From: Fragilaria crotonensis
Taxonomy: Eukaryota > Bacillariophyta > Fragilariophyceae > Fragilariales > Fragilariaceae
Direction: 5' to 3'
NCBI GenBank assembly: GCA_022925895.1
Contig: JAKSYS010000457.1
Location: forward strand, 1-51,172
Length of the DNA stretch: 51,172 nt
Position 1 is the stretch's first letter, and the number at the start of each line of letters is the position of its first letter. This document shows positions 10,723 to 22,400 of the stretch, piece by piece. The notes beneath the pieces are model-generated. The model ran no database searches, was not told the DNA's origin, and saw only the letters and a program-made list of their open reading frames with translations. Position numbers and translations under genes: made by a program.

Positions 10723-12107
10723 ATGGTAGATGATCTTGTGAATTCGGGAGATGACGACGCTGCCGCCTCCCTCTTGATCGATGCGAGCATGATTGGTCGT
10801 GTCGATCTGGTTCGCTGTTGCTGCACCATCATCATCATTTCGTTGGAAAGAAGGTGGATGTGAATGCAAGAGACGTCAACGGCAATACAGCCCTTATCGG
10901 TGCGAGTGAACATGGTCATATTGATGTGGTTCGCGAGTTGCTGAATCACGATATGGTGGATGTGAATGCCAGAGACGAAACAGGAAGAACAGCCCTATCA
11001 AGGGCAAGCGGATTTGGTCATATTCATGTGGTTCGCGAATTGCTCAATCATAACACGGAAGATATGAATGCAAGAGATGAATGCGGCAAGTTACCCTTCT
11101 TCGGCGCCCTTTCAAAAAGGAATGTAGGTGTGGTTTGGATGGTGCGCAATCATGAAAAAGTGGATGTGAATTCGAGCGACCATGATGGCTGGACAGCCCT
11201 GATGCACGCAAGCCTGAATGGTCATGTCGAAGTGGTTCGCGAGTTGCTGAATTGTGACGAATTAGATGTGAATGCAAGAGATAATAAGGGCAACACAGCA
11301 CTCATGTGCGCGGTCAGTCATGGTGAATTCGATGTGCTTCGCGAGTTGCTCAATCATAACAAGGTGGATACGAATGCGAGAGATGACTACGGCTGGACAG
11401 CCCTTATTTACTCATGCATGAGCCGCAATATCAATGTGGTTCGCGAGTTTCTGAATTGTGACAAGGTGGATGTTAATGCGAGAGATAAGAGGGGCAACAC
11501 AGCACTTGCATACGCAAGCATGTGTTGTTACATTGATGTGGTTCATGAATTGCTGAATTGTAGCAAGGTGGATGTGAATGCGAGAGCTGAAGACGGCAGC
11601 ACAGCACTTTTCTTTGCGTGCGAAATTGGCAGTGTTGCCATGGTTCGCGAATTTCTCAATCATCTCAAGGTTGATTGTTTGATTGCAAGTACAAGTAACT
11701 CGATGCGAAAATCGTTGACTAGCAACACGGTGGATGTGAATGTCAAAGATTGGAAAGGTCGCACAAGTTTGTACATGGCGAGCCGGAACGACCACTGGGA
11801 GGTTGTTTGCGAGTTGATGAAACACGAGGAGGTTGATCAGAATGTTCAAGGTCCACTTGGTTTCACACCCCTCATGTGGGCTAGTCTGAACGGAAGATTG
11901 GACATTGTTTTGATGATGTTGGAAGATGACAGAGTGGATGCAAGTCTAAAGAATATTGCTGGCTCGACACCGCTCGACATTGCCCTGGCTTGTGAAATGT
12001 TCGAAGTTGCACATTGTCTCGAGGAACACAAAAAGATTTGTTTGCGTCGCCGCCTGGCGGCGCAGTACAGCCGATGTGCAGTTACGGAACAGTCAAAAGG
12101 CATTTGA
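10723..12107 (+). CDS. Ankyrin-repeat protein, copy 2
   Basis: Close paralogue of the gene at 7466, with about twelve repeats of the VDVNARDxxGNTAL...VVRELLNHDK type and the same last repeats (LDIALACEMFEVAHCLEEH), then a basic tail CLRRRLAAQYSR. Stop TGA at 12105-12107. The uninterrupted frame starts at 10818, but the true N terminus is probably ATG 10723. That reads MVDDLVNSGDDDAAASLLIDASMIGRVDLVR in ankyrin phase and then changes frame by one base near 10813, at a point where the repeats expect RELL. No targeting peptide is visible. The function of such diatom ankyrin scaffolds is unknown. Together with copy 1 it forms a small tandem family. Confidence 0.78.
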
Positions 12108-13653
12108 TGTAATGAAGGGAGGCAATAGATTTGGGTAAGCAGGAAGAATGAGACGCTGCCTCGAGGAGTGGAGTTAAAGAAGGTCGTCGCCCTGGCGCAC
12201 ACATTTGATGATAAAGCATTCCAGAACTCTATGATGTCAAGGGTGCTTACTTTTATGGACTGCATGTTATACTTCATACTCGCAGTTCGAGACATTGTCG
12301 GAATGGTCAAACTATGCACTCTCTTCTTCACACATTATACGTCATGGGCACGACCAGCTGCTGGCGGCGGGGAAAGCATGGGGGCAACGTAATGACGGCC
12401 CTCGTCTCCGACAAAACTCATCCACACCATCGCCACAAGAAATGTCCACCGTCTTCTCCTGTTCTCCTTGGGGGTGATTCTTCTCTCACGACTTTTCTTG
12501 ATGGCATTCCTTTTCGTCAACGAGGTATGGCTGTCACCGGGGCGTTCTTCGCCAGAAGAACTGTCCTGTTCGAATTTACTGACTTGGCGGTCTTCACACG
12601 ACCGCCTGCCTTCGTTTTGGTCTCATGTGTCACCAAAAGTTGGTTCAAATATATTGCTATACTTCTCTGATCGAACTCGTTCATGAGCGATTGCACCATT
12701 GTTACCATCGAACGATCAGTGTGCTCAGTCACATGGTACAAACATTCGACATGTTCGGATGATCAGAACTGCACATAATGTCAAGGTCAGAGCCAGCCTT
12801 CGTCGGAAGTTTCATTCATGGGCGGGAATACTGATGCGCGTGGACTTGTTTTCCGAGTCACTCGCTGTCAGATGATTAGTGGAGGTGATGGTTCGCTGGT
12901 GACAGTTGATGACTCAGTACGATAAGTGACTTCCCTTATGACTGCTGTGCAGTGCGCTTTGTGGTTTGGAGCCATGCCAGTTTTTGAGAGGGAGAGGAAC
13001 AGATATATAGATATATATTACTTTCGTTTTCACGTTTGGTGCGATGGTGACATGTGTCCCATTCGTCGGCAACTGCGCGTCGGTGCCAGCAGGTGCTCGG
13101 CCATGAAACAGAAAGAAGGCATAGTTTTTCCGTGTATGCATATTACGGACTACGGACTTGTAATAATTCGGGAGTTCGGAGTACGTGCGGTACGGAAGTC
13201 GCCCTTGTCCTACTCGTACGTATGATATGGATTTTGTTCGTACGATGGTTATATGTTGCGCTTATGGACGATTCGTGATTCATTTGATATATTTAGGCAG
13301 AATCGCATTTATCGAAGCAGGTCATAGTCCTGCTACTAATGCCCGAACAACATAAACCTTTTCTTCTCGGCTACTTGTTTGCAGGTATGAAGTGACCATT
13401 TCACCGTGTAACACGTACTTCGACGAACAGCCTGGTGGGTGTCCTATTTCCGTTCCGCGTCATTAGTATGCAGTACTGCCTGGTCATTGCAAAGACCTGA
13501 ACAAATATCCCTGCATAATACAGGCACACTTATACCTTGTAACTTACACCCTTCTCTAATCCTTGGCTTCTGAACGAGGCATAAATCCTCTTTTCTCTGC
13601 ACAGCAGTGTTTCTAAGCTTATATATATTAAAACGCCCATTTTGGTTTCGAGG
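12108..13653. other. Intergenic region, nothing recognised
   Basis: About 1.5 kb between the ankyrin and LRR genes. Open frames on both strands around 12300-12750 overlap each other and carry no motif I recognise. The stretch 13130-13260 is dense in GTAC and TACG. The LRR gene promoter should lie in the right end. Confidence 0.6.
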
Positions 13654-15663
13654 ATGAGGGGAGGATCAGTTTGGCGAACCGAGAGACGTCTCGAATCAGA
13701 TCCAAGTAGCTTTGCTGTGTCGCCGGGAGGCAATCGAAGCAGTGAGGACGACGACGACGACGATGTCGAAAGCCGTTCGCGTGCCACTCGTGGCTCGATT
13801 TCTCAGTTCGCAACAGCGGGAAAGGGAGCCGGCAAAGTCAGATTACCACCAAATGCTGACAGCGACAGCGACGAGGATGAAATTCCTGGCGCCTATGCTG
13901 TCTCGAGGGTTAGCGAGATGGCGCCTCCCAATCAACCATGTTTGGGACCCGACGGAGCGCATGCATGACTCGCCTCTCTTTGTGGATGAACCACAATCGG
14001 AAGATGTGTTGCAAACTGAACCTGACTCGATCGACGAAACTGAAATTCCTCATGTTTCGTGCGACTTGATTGAAGCGCCGGATATTAAACCACGGCGATC
14101 CCGTCGATGGCTTATCCTAATCCTTTTCGCGTTGATTGCGATTGGTGCGATTGGGGGCGTTATAGGGTACCTGTTGACGAGAAAGACAGGCACTTCCGGG
14201 AGTAGTGCTACTTCAACGTCTGAAGATGATGATGAAGATTGCCAATCGACTCAAGATCCCTTTCGTCAATGTGAATGCTTCGGTCAAATTCAAGTCACGG
14301 ATACGAATATTAGTGATGAGTACTACTCCTTGACAACATCAAGTGAGCTGACTGAATTTGTGGGCCTCGGCATTTCCATCGAGTCTTGCTCCCCGGAAAA
14401 TGTGGCCTTGGCTTGGTTAGCTACGGAGATGGCCGCTGCTAACGAGGCCAGTCAAGCTGTCATCGACAAAAAGGTTCTGGATCGTTTGGTCATGGCGCAT
14501 GTTTTCGAAACGTTGGGGGGAAGGGACTGGACGGAACGCACAAAGTGGATGAGTAGTAGTTCAGTATGTGATTGGTTTGGCATTTCCTGTGATGGTGACG
14601 GAAACATTGTGATGTTGTCATTACCAAAGAACCAGCTCCAAGGCTCCCTCGACAGTAGACTTGGTTTGCTGCAGAATCTAACGACATTGCAACTGTCCGA
14701 AAATGATATCACCGGCTCGATACCCCTGGATGTCTGGAGCCTTCCTAGCCTCGGTACGTTGGAAATGATTGTGCGACAATGCTTGCATGTTAAATTCCAC
14801 ACAAGATCTTATCTTTCCTCGTTCAGAGAATTTACTTCTCAATAGCAACAAGCTAAGTGGCGTCATATCCATGCCTTCCATCGATGCACCAACGTTAACG
14901 AAGATTGACTTGGCTCTAAATATGTTTACAGGAAGCTTACCTTCTTTTACTAAATTTGCAAAGCTTCAGCACTTGAATGTTTCTCACATGACATTAACGG
15001 GAACACTACCAACTGATATCAATCTCCTTCCTCAGCTTGAAAGCTTTGATCTAACAGGTAACCAAGACATTGATGGAACAATTCCATCCGGCTTGAAGCT
15101 TCTGTCGAACTTGACGTATTTTGCAATAAGCGACACAATTGTGAGCGGGTCTGTATCAGAATTGGTAGAGCTTTTGCCGGATGGGATCGGTAAGTGATGG
15201 TCCAGTGACCGAGAAGGAAAATTGTGGAACAAACTCCATTAACAATGCTTTGTGCCAATTTCCTCAGAGTACTTGTCAGTTGCCTTCACATTCATTGGTG
15301 ATAGCATTCCAACCAGTATTGGTCGGTTGTCCAAGTTGGGTAAGTGCAAGTTTCTGTTAGTGTATGCGCCTTTACGTGTTAAATGCTAATGATTTGCTGG
15401 AAACAGAGCATTTGGATCTTGCTTTCTTACCATCGGAAGGATCGATTCCATCTGAATTAGGACTGTGCACTCAACTGCAGTTTCTTAACCTTGCGGGCAG
15501 TTTCTTGACCGGGACTCTTCCCAGTGAACTCGGTAATTTGTCTGAGCTCCGAACGTTGATTCTTTACGGCAACCAAGAAATGTCGGGTACTGTACCGCCC
15601 GAGTATGCGAAACTGTCCAAACTTGAGACATTCAATATTGACTTGACCAAAATCTCCAGCTAG
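13654..15663 (+). CDS. Leucine-rich-repeat single-pass membrane protein
   Basis: Order of parts: an acidic disordered N terminus (DDDDDD, DSDSDEDEIPGAYAV), a membrane helix near residues 150-175 (WLILILFALIAIGAIGG...), a Ser/Thr/Asp-rich linker, a capping region like that of plant-type LRRs (WTERTKWMSSSSVCDWFGISCDGDG) and about nine LRRs of the LxxLxLSxNxIxGSIP type. The topology resembles the LRR receptor-like proteins of diatoms, but no kinase follows. Introns with GT-AG ends: 14754-14826, 15190-15267 and 15340-15406 (73, 78 and 67 bp), all in phase 1 before a Glu codon and each falling at an LRR boundary. The N-terminal frame (13654-13968) must change by +1 near 13960 to reach the membrane helix; alternatively the start is the ATG near 13963. 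It ends abruptly after one more LRR at TAG 15661, so it may be C-terminally truncated. Confidence 0.8.
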
Positions 15664-15706
15664 ACTCCCAGCAAATTCGAGCAATAGAGATGTATCAATA
15701 ATTACT

Positions 15707-15724
15707 TCTGTGTGTGTGTGTGTG
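15707..15724. repeat. (GT)n microsatellite
   Basis: Nine TG dinucleotides just after the LRR gene. Confidence 0.8.
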
Positions 15725-15962
15725 ATTGTGCTATCGAATCCGGCATTTACGCTAGTATGAGAAAATCACTCCACATATACTCGACAGCGACTACATCTAC
15801 ATCCTTGTGTGTGCAATGACGCACTGGATTGGTTTTCTATTCTCGATGGAAACACGATCCTGTTCTCTGGCTTTCCTTCACGTTATGGACGGAAATTCGA
15901 TTATTTGCGGAACTATTCATGCGTTCTTACAGTCAGTTATTGGTTACACGTTCTGGCGCTTG

Positions 15963-16138
15963 CATGTTGAAAACCGGGAAGCCACCTTGCATGTTCATGG
16001 GAGCCGGGAAGCCACCTTGCATGTTGAAATCCGGGAAGAAGCCTTTCTTGTTCATGGGAACCGGGAAGCCACCTTGCATGTTCATGGGAGCCGGGAAGCC
16101 AACTTGCATGTTCATGGGAGCCGGGAAGCCACCTTTTA
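15963..16138 (-). repeat. 30-bp coding tandem repeat (GGFPAPMNMQ)
   Basis: Six units of 27-30 bp, read on the minus strand as variants of GGFPAPMNMQ (GGFPVPMNKK, GFFPDFNMQ and so on). They begin exactly where the transposase would have its GFPG motif, and the unit appears to have grown from that codon context. Units differ by a few bases, so the array is not brand new. Confidence 0.85.
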
Positions 16139-16725
16139 TGTACTCTTCTGTGTGATGGATAACTCCTTCCGCAATGGTCGGAGCTACATCAAATTTGTTG
16201 CAAAGTTCGGTACTGCCAAAGATGATAAAATTGTGCATAAATGATCGAATCTCCATTTCAATTCCAGTGTCTTCTGCGAGATCAGAGGATGCCCAACCTC
16301 GACCCAGGTATTGAAGAGCACGAAGGATCAGCAGAGGAAGTGGTGTTGACTTCTGATGAATGCCATCACAGTTTCCTTCTTTCCAATGCTGAAAGATCGT
16401 CGAGTCTGAAGCTAATGCAGCCATCTCCTTGAAACTGTTGCAAGGCAATCGGAAACGGCGTCGAATGCTTCGATGGAGTCTTGAATCGTCCAAATCTGGC
16501 AATTGAACATACATGTTATACCTGGAGCAATTGCGGCATGATGACAATGAGAAGACCGCTACTGATAAACACTCGTCAACAAGAACTTTCCTTACCACTG
16601 TGGCATGACTGGGGACTGACAATGTCTCACACTAGTCACTCGGACGGCGTCAATAACAACTTGCTTCTCTTTTCGCCTCTTCTTTGGAGCTGGTGGTGAT
16701 ATGAATTGAGTAGAATCATCTGCTT

Positions 16726-16781
16726 CTTCTATTTCTTCTTCTTCTTCTTCTTCTTCTTCTTCTTCTTCTTCTTCTTCGTCC
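16726..16781. repeat. (CTT)n triplet repeat encoding poly-Glu
   Basis: Trinucleotide array, read on the minus strand as GAA codons, giving a run of about fifteen Glu in the transposase N terminus. Confidence 0.9.
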
Positions 16782-16975
16782 AAGAGTGAGGCGCTGAAAA
16801 GAAGTTCTAAACAACGTTGCTGAGATTCGTCATACGATCGCATGTTGTATTGCAGAACGCGATGCATATTCAATTTCCCATCCACCAAGCACTCAAACAA
16901 GGTTCTCGGGCGACGATCAAGTATTCCCTCGTCTGTCAATGGCGGTACGAATTGGTACATGATTGCATCCCCCAT

Positions 16976-17728
16976 GTAATCAAGTGTGTGTGTGTGTTTG
17001 TAATTTGTGTTGGTCGTGTGTGTGAGAGGGCCTTGATGCAATTCAAAACTATGTACGGCTACATACTATTTTGGGACCGGTTCAGAACCGATGCGAAACT
17101 GTGATTCAATTCAAAAACAGAAGAAACACTGAAATATGGGCGGGATGCGGGAGCGATCTACCGGTCTACCAGTCTATCGTACTAGTACTAGGTAGCACAC
17201 ACACCCTACTCACTGCTCACTACTCACACTCTGCAATTATGTGCTGGCGTACCAATACTGTACTCCGGTCTACCTGCCGTAGTACTTCGGAGTACAAATA
17301 CTGTACCAGTCCTTCGGTAACACACTGTTCTCGTATCGTGGCCGTATGATACATACCTACATACCTCCTTATTAAAAGTTAGGGGAACAGTGCACAGTGC
17401 ACAGTGCACAAGTACCGTACAACAGTAAAGTGTCACGTCTACCGTTGGACCCTGTGACCATTAGCTGATTGTCTATGGTACGGTATCTCTACACATACAC
17501 AGTATGATCGAGAACGCGCGATGTGCTGATTGCTTTGGCGGCGATGGACGAACTCACGGCATCGACGATTACTATGAATAGCACGTTTTAGAGTTCGCTC
17601 TCTGCGGTAATCGCCGAGCAACACCAAAGTCGATTCCATGTCATCAGAGCTCTCAACAAGGGCCGTGGCTTTGCTCTTTTGCAAACGAGACGCCTTGACA
17701 AGCAACACAGCGTAGTTTGACCATTATT
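16976..17728. other. Intergenic region rich in GTAC
   Basis: No gene is seen. It contains a (GT)n run at 16983-16998, many GTAC and AGTACT tetramers at 17170-17430, and the presumed promoter of the glycosyltransferase. Confidence 0.6.
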
Positions 17729-19285
17729 ATGATGATGAACCATCGAAAAACACATCTGCATCCAATACCTCAATATTCTCTACCTTCTCGTCAAAGGGAC
17801 AAACGAGAACCGAAGCTTGCAATCCCAACGTACTTAATTTTTCTATCCGCTCTACTGTTTGGAGGTCTTTCTCTGGCCGCATTGTTCCTGCCCGAGGTTC
17901 AAGTGCACGAGGATCATCCACTGTCTGTTGTCATCATGCCACGAACGTCACCGTCGAATCCAACAACGAGTCATAAACTTATCAACAACAGTGCATCGCT
18001 TCGGTGGACCTATTCAAATAACATCACGAAGCAGCAGAGTGGTAGCAAACAGAGCACCACACAGTATCACATTGTCTTTTCAACATCGTGTTCGGATCAG
18101 CAACATTGGGAGAGTTATGTCTTGTTTTATCACGCCTATAAGGTCGGCCAACATGGAAATGTGACGAGACTTCTCTCAGGCTGTGGAACAAAGGAGGAAG
18201 AGGAGCAACGCTTGTTTCATCAGACTCATATTCAAACATTGTCACCAAACTTTCATGTCCACTTCACTCCAGATTTCAGCATGGTTAGGCACCATCGTGA
18301 CGCCAACAAGAAAGAACACTACAAGTACATGAACAAACCGTTCTCATTGAAGCACTGGTTCGAACACGTCTTGGGGTACAATGAAAGCAAAGCGAATACT
18401 CACTACGACGACGATGTTGTGTTTCTCATTGACCCGGACATGATTTTAATAAAGCCGTTGACTCACGACTTTCGAGATGACCCCACTGTCGAGTTAATTG
18501 GAAACCCTGCCGGGGAGTACCGATATGTCCATCGTGGACACCCCATGGCCCAACAGGATGGCTATTTACGTAACGAATGGATGAATCTGGACATGAAAAA
18601 GATCACGCTCGTCAACCAAACGCCAGCTCTGCATGTGAAAGAAAACGATGGTCCGGTACATTGGAATTCTGGTCCTCCCTATCTTTTCACTGCCGTGGAC
18701 GGGTACCAGATTGCCTCACATTGGGTCGAATTTGCTCCCCGAGTTCATCGTCAATTCCCAAAGCTCTTTGCTGAAATGTTTGGCTACATCATCGCAACTG
18801 CGTATCTCGGAATGCCCCACACTCTCATCAAGAGTTTGGTAGTCTCAAGTACCACAAGTTCAAGTCGCGAAGGGTGGAGTTTTGTTGACAGCATTCCAGA
18901 TCCAGTATGTCTCCATCATTCCACCGTCAAGGGAATTTTTGCATTGCATTACTGCGGGCGGTACCTGTTGGGAAAAAAGTGGTTCTGGAGCAAGTACCGT
19001 CATCGCAAGGATTTTATGGAATGTCACGTTCCCCTGCTCCAAGTTCCACCTCCCTCCATCCAAGACGAGCGAGAGGCATTCAGTCCACCACCAGTTCACA
19101 CGTACAAGGGCACCTGGACACAAGAACACAAAATTATATCGGAGAGGCAAGCCAAACGAGAAGCCTATATGCTTTGTGCTTTGATTGCGAAAGTAAATGA
19201 AGCGGTGGAATACTTTAAGCGGAACACATGCGGTGATGCAGGCAACTATTCCAAAGTCTACAACATCCACGAAGATCCAGGGTAA
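17729..19285 (+). CDS. SGT1/HPAT-like glycosyltransferase, type II membrane protein
   Basis: A Golgi or ER type II enzyme related to plant and algal peptidyl-serine galactosyltransferase (SGT1) and hydroxyproline arabinosyltransferase families. Visible: a short basic cytosolic tail, a membrane anchor near residues 30-54, then YHIVFSTSCS, VLFYHAYKVGQ.GNVTRLLSGC, the metal-binding DPDM at residues 235-238, VHWNSGPPYLF, and HYCGRYLLGKKWFWSKYR near the C terminus. It starts at ATG 17729, the first of three tandem ATGs; 518 residues, one uninterrupted exon without frame changes. It probably adds sugar to Ser or Hyp of secreted wall or mucilage glycoproteins; the acceptor is inferred. Its stop lies 48 bases before the target duplication of retrotransposon A. 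Confidence 0.8.
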   Translation: MMMNHRKTHLHPIPQYSLPSRQRDKREPKLAIPTYLIFLSALLFGGLSLAALFLPEVQVHEDHPLSVVIMPRTSPSNPTTSHKLINNSASLRWTYSNNITKQQSGSKQSTTQYHIVFSTSCSDQQHWESYVLFYHAYKVGQHGNVTRLLSGCGTKEEEEQRLFHQTHIQTLSPNFHVHFTPDFSMVRHHRDANKKEHYKYMNKPFSLKHWFEHVLGYNESKANTHYDDDVVFLIDPDMILIKPLTHDFRDDPTVELIGNPAGEYRYVHRGHPMAQQDGYLRNEWMNLDMKKITLVNQTPALHVKENDGPVHWNSGPPYLFTAVDGYQIASHWVEFAPRVHRQFPKLFAEMFGYIIATAYLGMPHTLIKSLVVSSTTSSSREGWSFVDSIPDPVCLHHSTVKGIFALHYCGRYLLGKKWFWSKYRHRKDFMECHVPLLQVPPPSIQDEREAFSPPPVHTYKGTWTQEHKIISERQAKREAYMLCALIAKVNEAVEYFKRNTCGDAGNYSKVYNIHEDPG

Positions 19286-19333
19286 TGGCCGGTCATCGCC
19301 GATCATTAGTGATGAAATACTTCGCGCTAGTGC

Positions 19334-19350
19334 TTCAAGTCATATCCCTA
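19334..19350. repeat. Target-site duplication of LINE A, left copy
   Basis: TTCAAGTCATATCCCTA, identical to 38147-38163, with a run of 13 A (T in element sense) following. Confidence 0.93.
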
Positions 19351-19477
19351 AAAAAAAAAAAAACTCGAACTCTATGTTAACGTATTGCCGCGATGTTCAT
19401 ACCAGGAACATTCGACCCACACGGTGAAACCTTGCCTTCTTGCGCAGGCAAGCCCCCACATCCATAGTACCATACAC

Positions 19478-22400
19478 CTATGTTCCCACTACTCGTGATA
19501 TCAGATATTGCCGAATAGATCGCGTCCCTGCTTTTATCCGTGTTGTCACTCGTTTCAAATCCGCCTTTATAAGCGGCTCGTGGATTGCGATCCAATTTTT
19601 ATTGACCCAATTTGGCCGATCATAGTGCTCCGTGACTTCTTCGTACATTAACGCTTGAACTTCGTTGCTTAATCGTGGCCGAAGGTCATATAGTTCCGTC
19701 AGTTTCCGATGTACCTCTCGTGTCTCCGCCTGTGTCCTCGATCGTTCGTCTTCTCCATGGAGGTCCTTATTTCGAATCTCCCATAGGGCCCACCATTGCT
19801 CCCAAATTATCCCAATAATGGCAACTTGCCATCGGAGACCAGTCTGTTTCGCAGTCTTCTTCGCAGCCGGAGCCGTTTCTGCTGCCGTCTTTGCATAGTA
19901 GTTCTCTTGTATGTCGCTCCATTCGTTACTGAACCGTCCTAAGAATAGCTGCTGCCATCCAATATCATTCTGCTGACGGATTAAGCGGTGGACATCTTTT
20001 GGATACTGCTGAGGATTCAATTGGTACTCATCGGTATCACTTTGGAGCCATCCGGTGAGTGCATCCCGGAGAACTGTCTTTAACAACGGTCTGGTTCTAA
20101 GGGCCTCACAGCGCTCGTCGACTTTTTGTATCACTTGAGCTCGCCAGGTCCCTCGATTCGCGTGGGGACATCGGAGTATATGACACCAATCTTCCGCAAC
20201 TGCATGACATAGCGGGCACTGGTTTCGGAGTGGATCTCTCCGATGTACATTTTTTCCTGTGGGAAGGATCTCGTGGACCAATTTAGTGTAGTGTGTCTTC
20301 CGTTTAATTTGTTTCCGTAGACTTGAACCGTGCGCTCTCCAGTTCACGTTATTCATGACGCTTGCGGACCACCCATATCGTTCTTGGATATGCTTTGCTA
20401 AACCTGGTTTCGTCGCCTGATATCTTATGGCGGATTCGTAGTTTTTTGTCATGCTGCCATTTGGCGTAACCAGGTGCACTCCTGCAGTGTCTGTGAGGAG
20501 AACGATGGGTCGTGACATGCCTTGCTCGCACTGGTACGTGGTAGCCATTAGATCTGCGTCCACGTTGAGTTGTGCTAAAAGAGGAAGACGTGCGTACGCA
20601 ACTTTCCGATCTTGATGTCCCCTCACGTGTTGAAGAGTTATTCCTGGCCAACGCTGAAGTTCCGTGAGGACGCTACTTAGCAGGTCCCATTCGGGGCACT
20701 TCACGTCAAGATGCTTGACTTGTTTCAATGTTGAATACATTGTTCCGCATGCTGGTTCGTCCTGTGGTGATGGCGGCACTGTGATAGATTCCAACAGACT
20801 TTGACTATCGGTTGCTAAGATTCCCGTCCATGGCTCCGTTTGGGTTGTGAACTCTGCCAGTCTTCGAAGGTAGCATAAAATAGCGAGCATACCGTATGCT
20901 TCTGCTCTGTACGAGTCAACCTTGGCGCCCCGTGCTGGTCCCATACCTCGAACAGCTCTGTCCCCTAGATCCGAGCTGATCATCCATCCATATGCTCCTT
21001 GGTTGTCCGTCCACACGGAACCATCGCTTACCGCCTGAATACCATGAGACAAGACCTCGCTTACTGTAAAGGCATCTTCCGACATATCTACGTGTTGTAA
21101 CAATTCAGCTTCCCATGACGGGAGACTGTTCACAAAAGCTTCAAACGTCGCCACCGGTTGTACGTTATTGGTTGAGAAGTCCGTGGCCGCGCGATAGACT
21201 AAATTCCAGAGGTTTGGGGCTCGAAGGTCGACATTGCTGGGAGACGCATGAGGTGGTAAGTCTTTCCACGCTCGACACTGCGTTGTTTCCCGGTATACCC
21301 ACGGACTTTCCGTTTGGATACACCTTGTATATTCCTCGCTATTTATGCGGACCCATAGGATAGTATCTGATCCGCATAACGCTTCGTGTTCCAAGTATGC
21401 GTGATGTTGTTGCCGTTGAGATGGCGTGGGTTGGGTCCAATGGCCTAATGGTTCGTGCAACTTCCCTTCCTTGTCGCTCCACAACGTCTTACACATTCGC
21501 CGCCATAACGTCCACTCTTGGTCCGATGGCCGCTCTTGATAGATAACGTTACCATGTGTTGTGCTTGCCACAAGTGAGGATTCCCCAGTCCATTTCGGTT
21601 TGTCCAGATACTTCCCATTAATGCTCGAGATATCCGCTAACGTCACCGCTTTCAGATACAATCGACAATAGTTTAACCTCCGTATTTCCGCATCGGTAAA
21701 TTTGTGTGAATCCAAAATTGCGTCCATCAAGTGGTGGTCGTACCGTCGTTGGAGCTTTGGTATGGATGGAGCATCCACCTGTAAATACATGTCCGTTTCA
21801 GCTAAGAATGTTCTGAGTGATCCCAACCATTTGGATTCAAGGTGGGGGAGGGATGTTTTTACGTTTTCCAGAATAGAGTATGACACGCCTGTTTGCTGTT
21901 GAAACCACGATACCGCAATTCGAAGAAGTTTGCCGGCTGTGGACTTGAGTCTCCAATGGCGAAGGAACATCGTAACCTGCCCTGCTCCTTGTTGCACGTA
22001 CAAGTGTCGGAAATTTGCTCCACCCAAGTCCAATGGCCCATAAAGGATTTCCCGTTTTGTATTACGATTATATCCGCATCGCGCCACTATGATAGACATT
22101 GCTTTCCGTTGAATAGTCGCGAGTTGCTGCTTTTTAAGAGACGAACACGCCAGCGGGTAACCCACGCTAGGAAGGTAACATGCGTAGTAGTATGTCCAAG
22201 CTTCCAGTTGCGACAATGGGCATGTCCACAGGAACGCCACAGCGTCGTCGCTTTTTCTTTTTAGTTGGCGAAACTGTTCCATTTGGTTTCCTACCGGTGC
22301 TTTGTAGTGTCCCAAGGTTTTATGCGCATCATATACCGAGAGTAATTTGAGTTGATGGGTTTCGTTTGTTTGTTGATCTTGTACTTGTAAGATATCTTGA

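Larger units (their letters stand above)
15933..16975 (-). pseudogene. Harbinger/plant-transposon-type transposase, broken
   Basis: From ATG 16975 the frame gives an N-terminal region with a long poly-Glu tract, then, after a short unclear junction near 16560-16610, the family core: RRRFRLPCNSF, LPLLILRALQYLGRGWASSDLAE and FIIFGSTELCNKFDVAP. This is the conserved segment before the catalytic DDE part in PIF/Harbinger nucleases of protists and plants. The family then expects GFPGxxGSxDxTH. Here the sequence reads KGGFPAPMNMQ and repeats that decapeptide instead, stopping after PERVTNN. The first catalytic Asp and everything beyond are missing, so it cannot be an active transposase. It lies convergent with the LRR gene. 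I could not find terminal inverted repeats. Confidence 0.65.

Noticed and set aside
12314-12741. Overlapping open frames on both strands
   Set aside because: Neither strand shows a recognisable domain, and their mutual overlap suggests chance frames.
15963-16138. CRISPR-like direct repeats
   Set aside because: Units are contiguous with no unique spacers, they are coding, and the sequence is eukaryotic.
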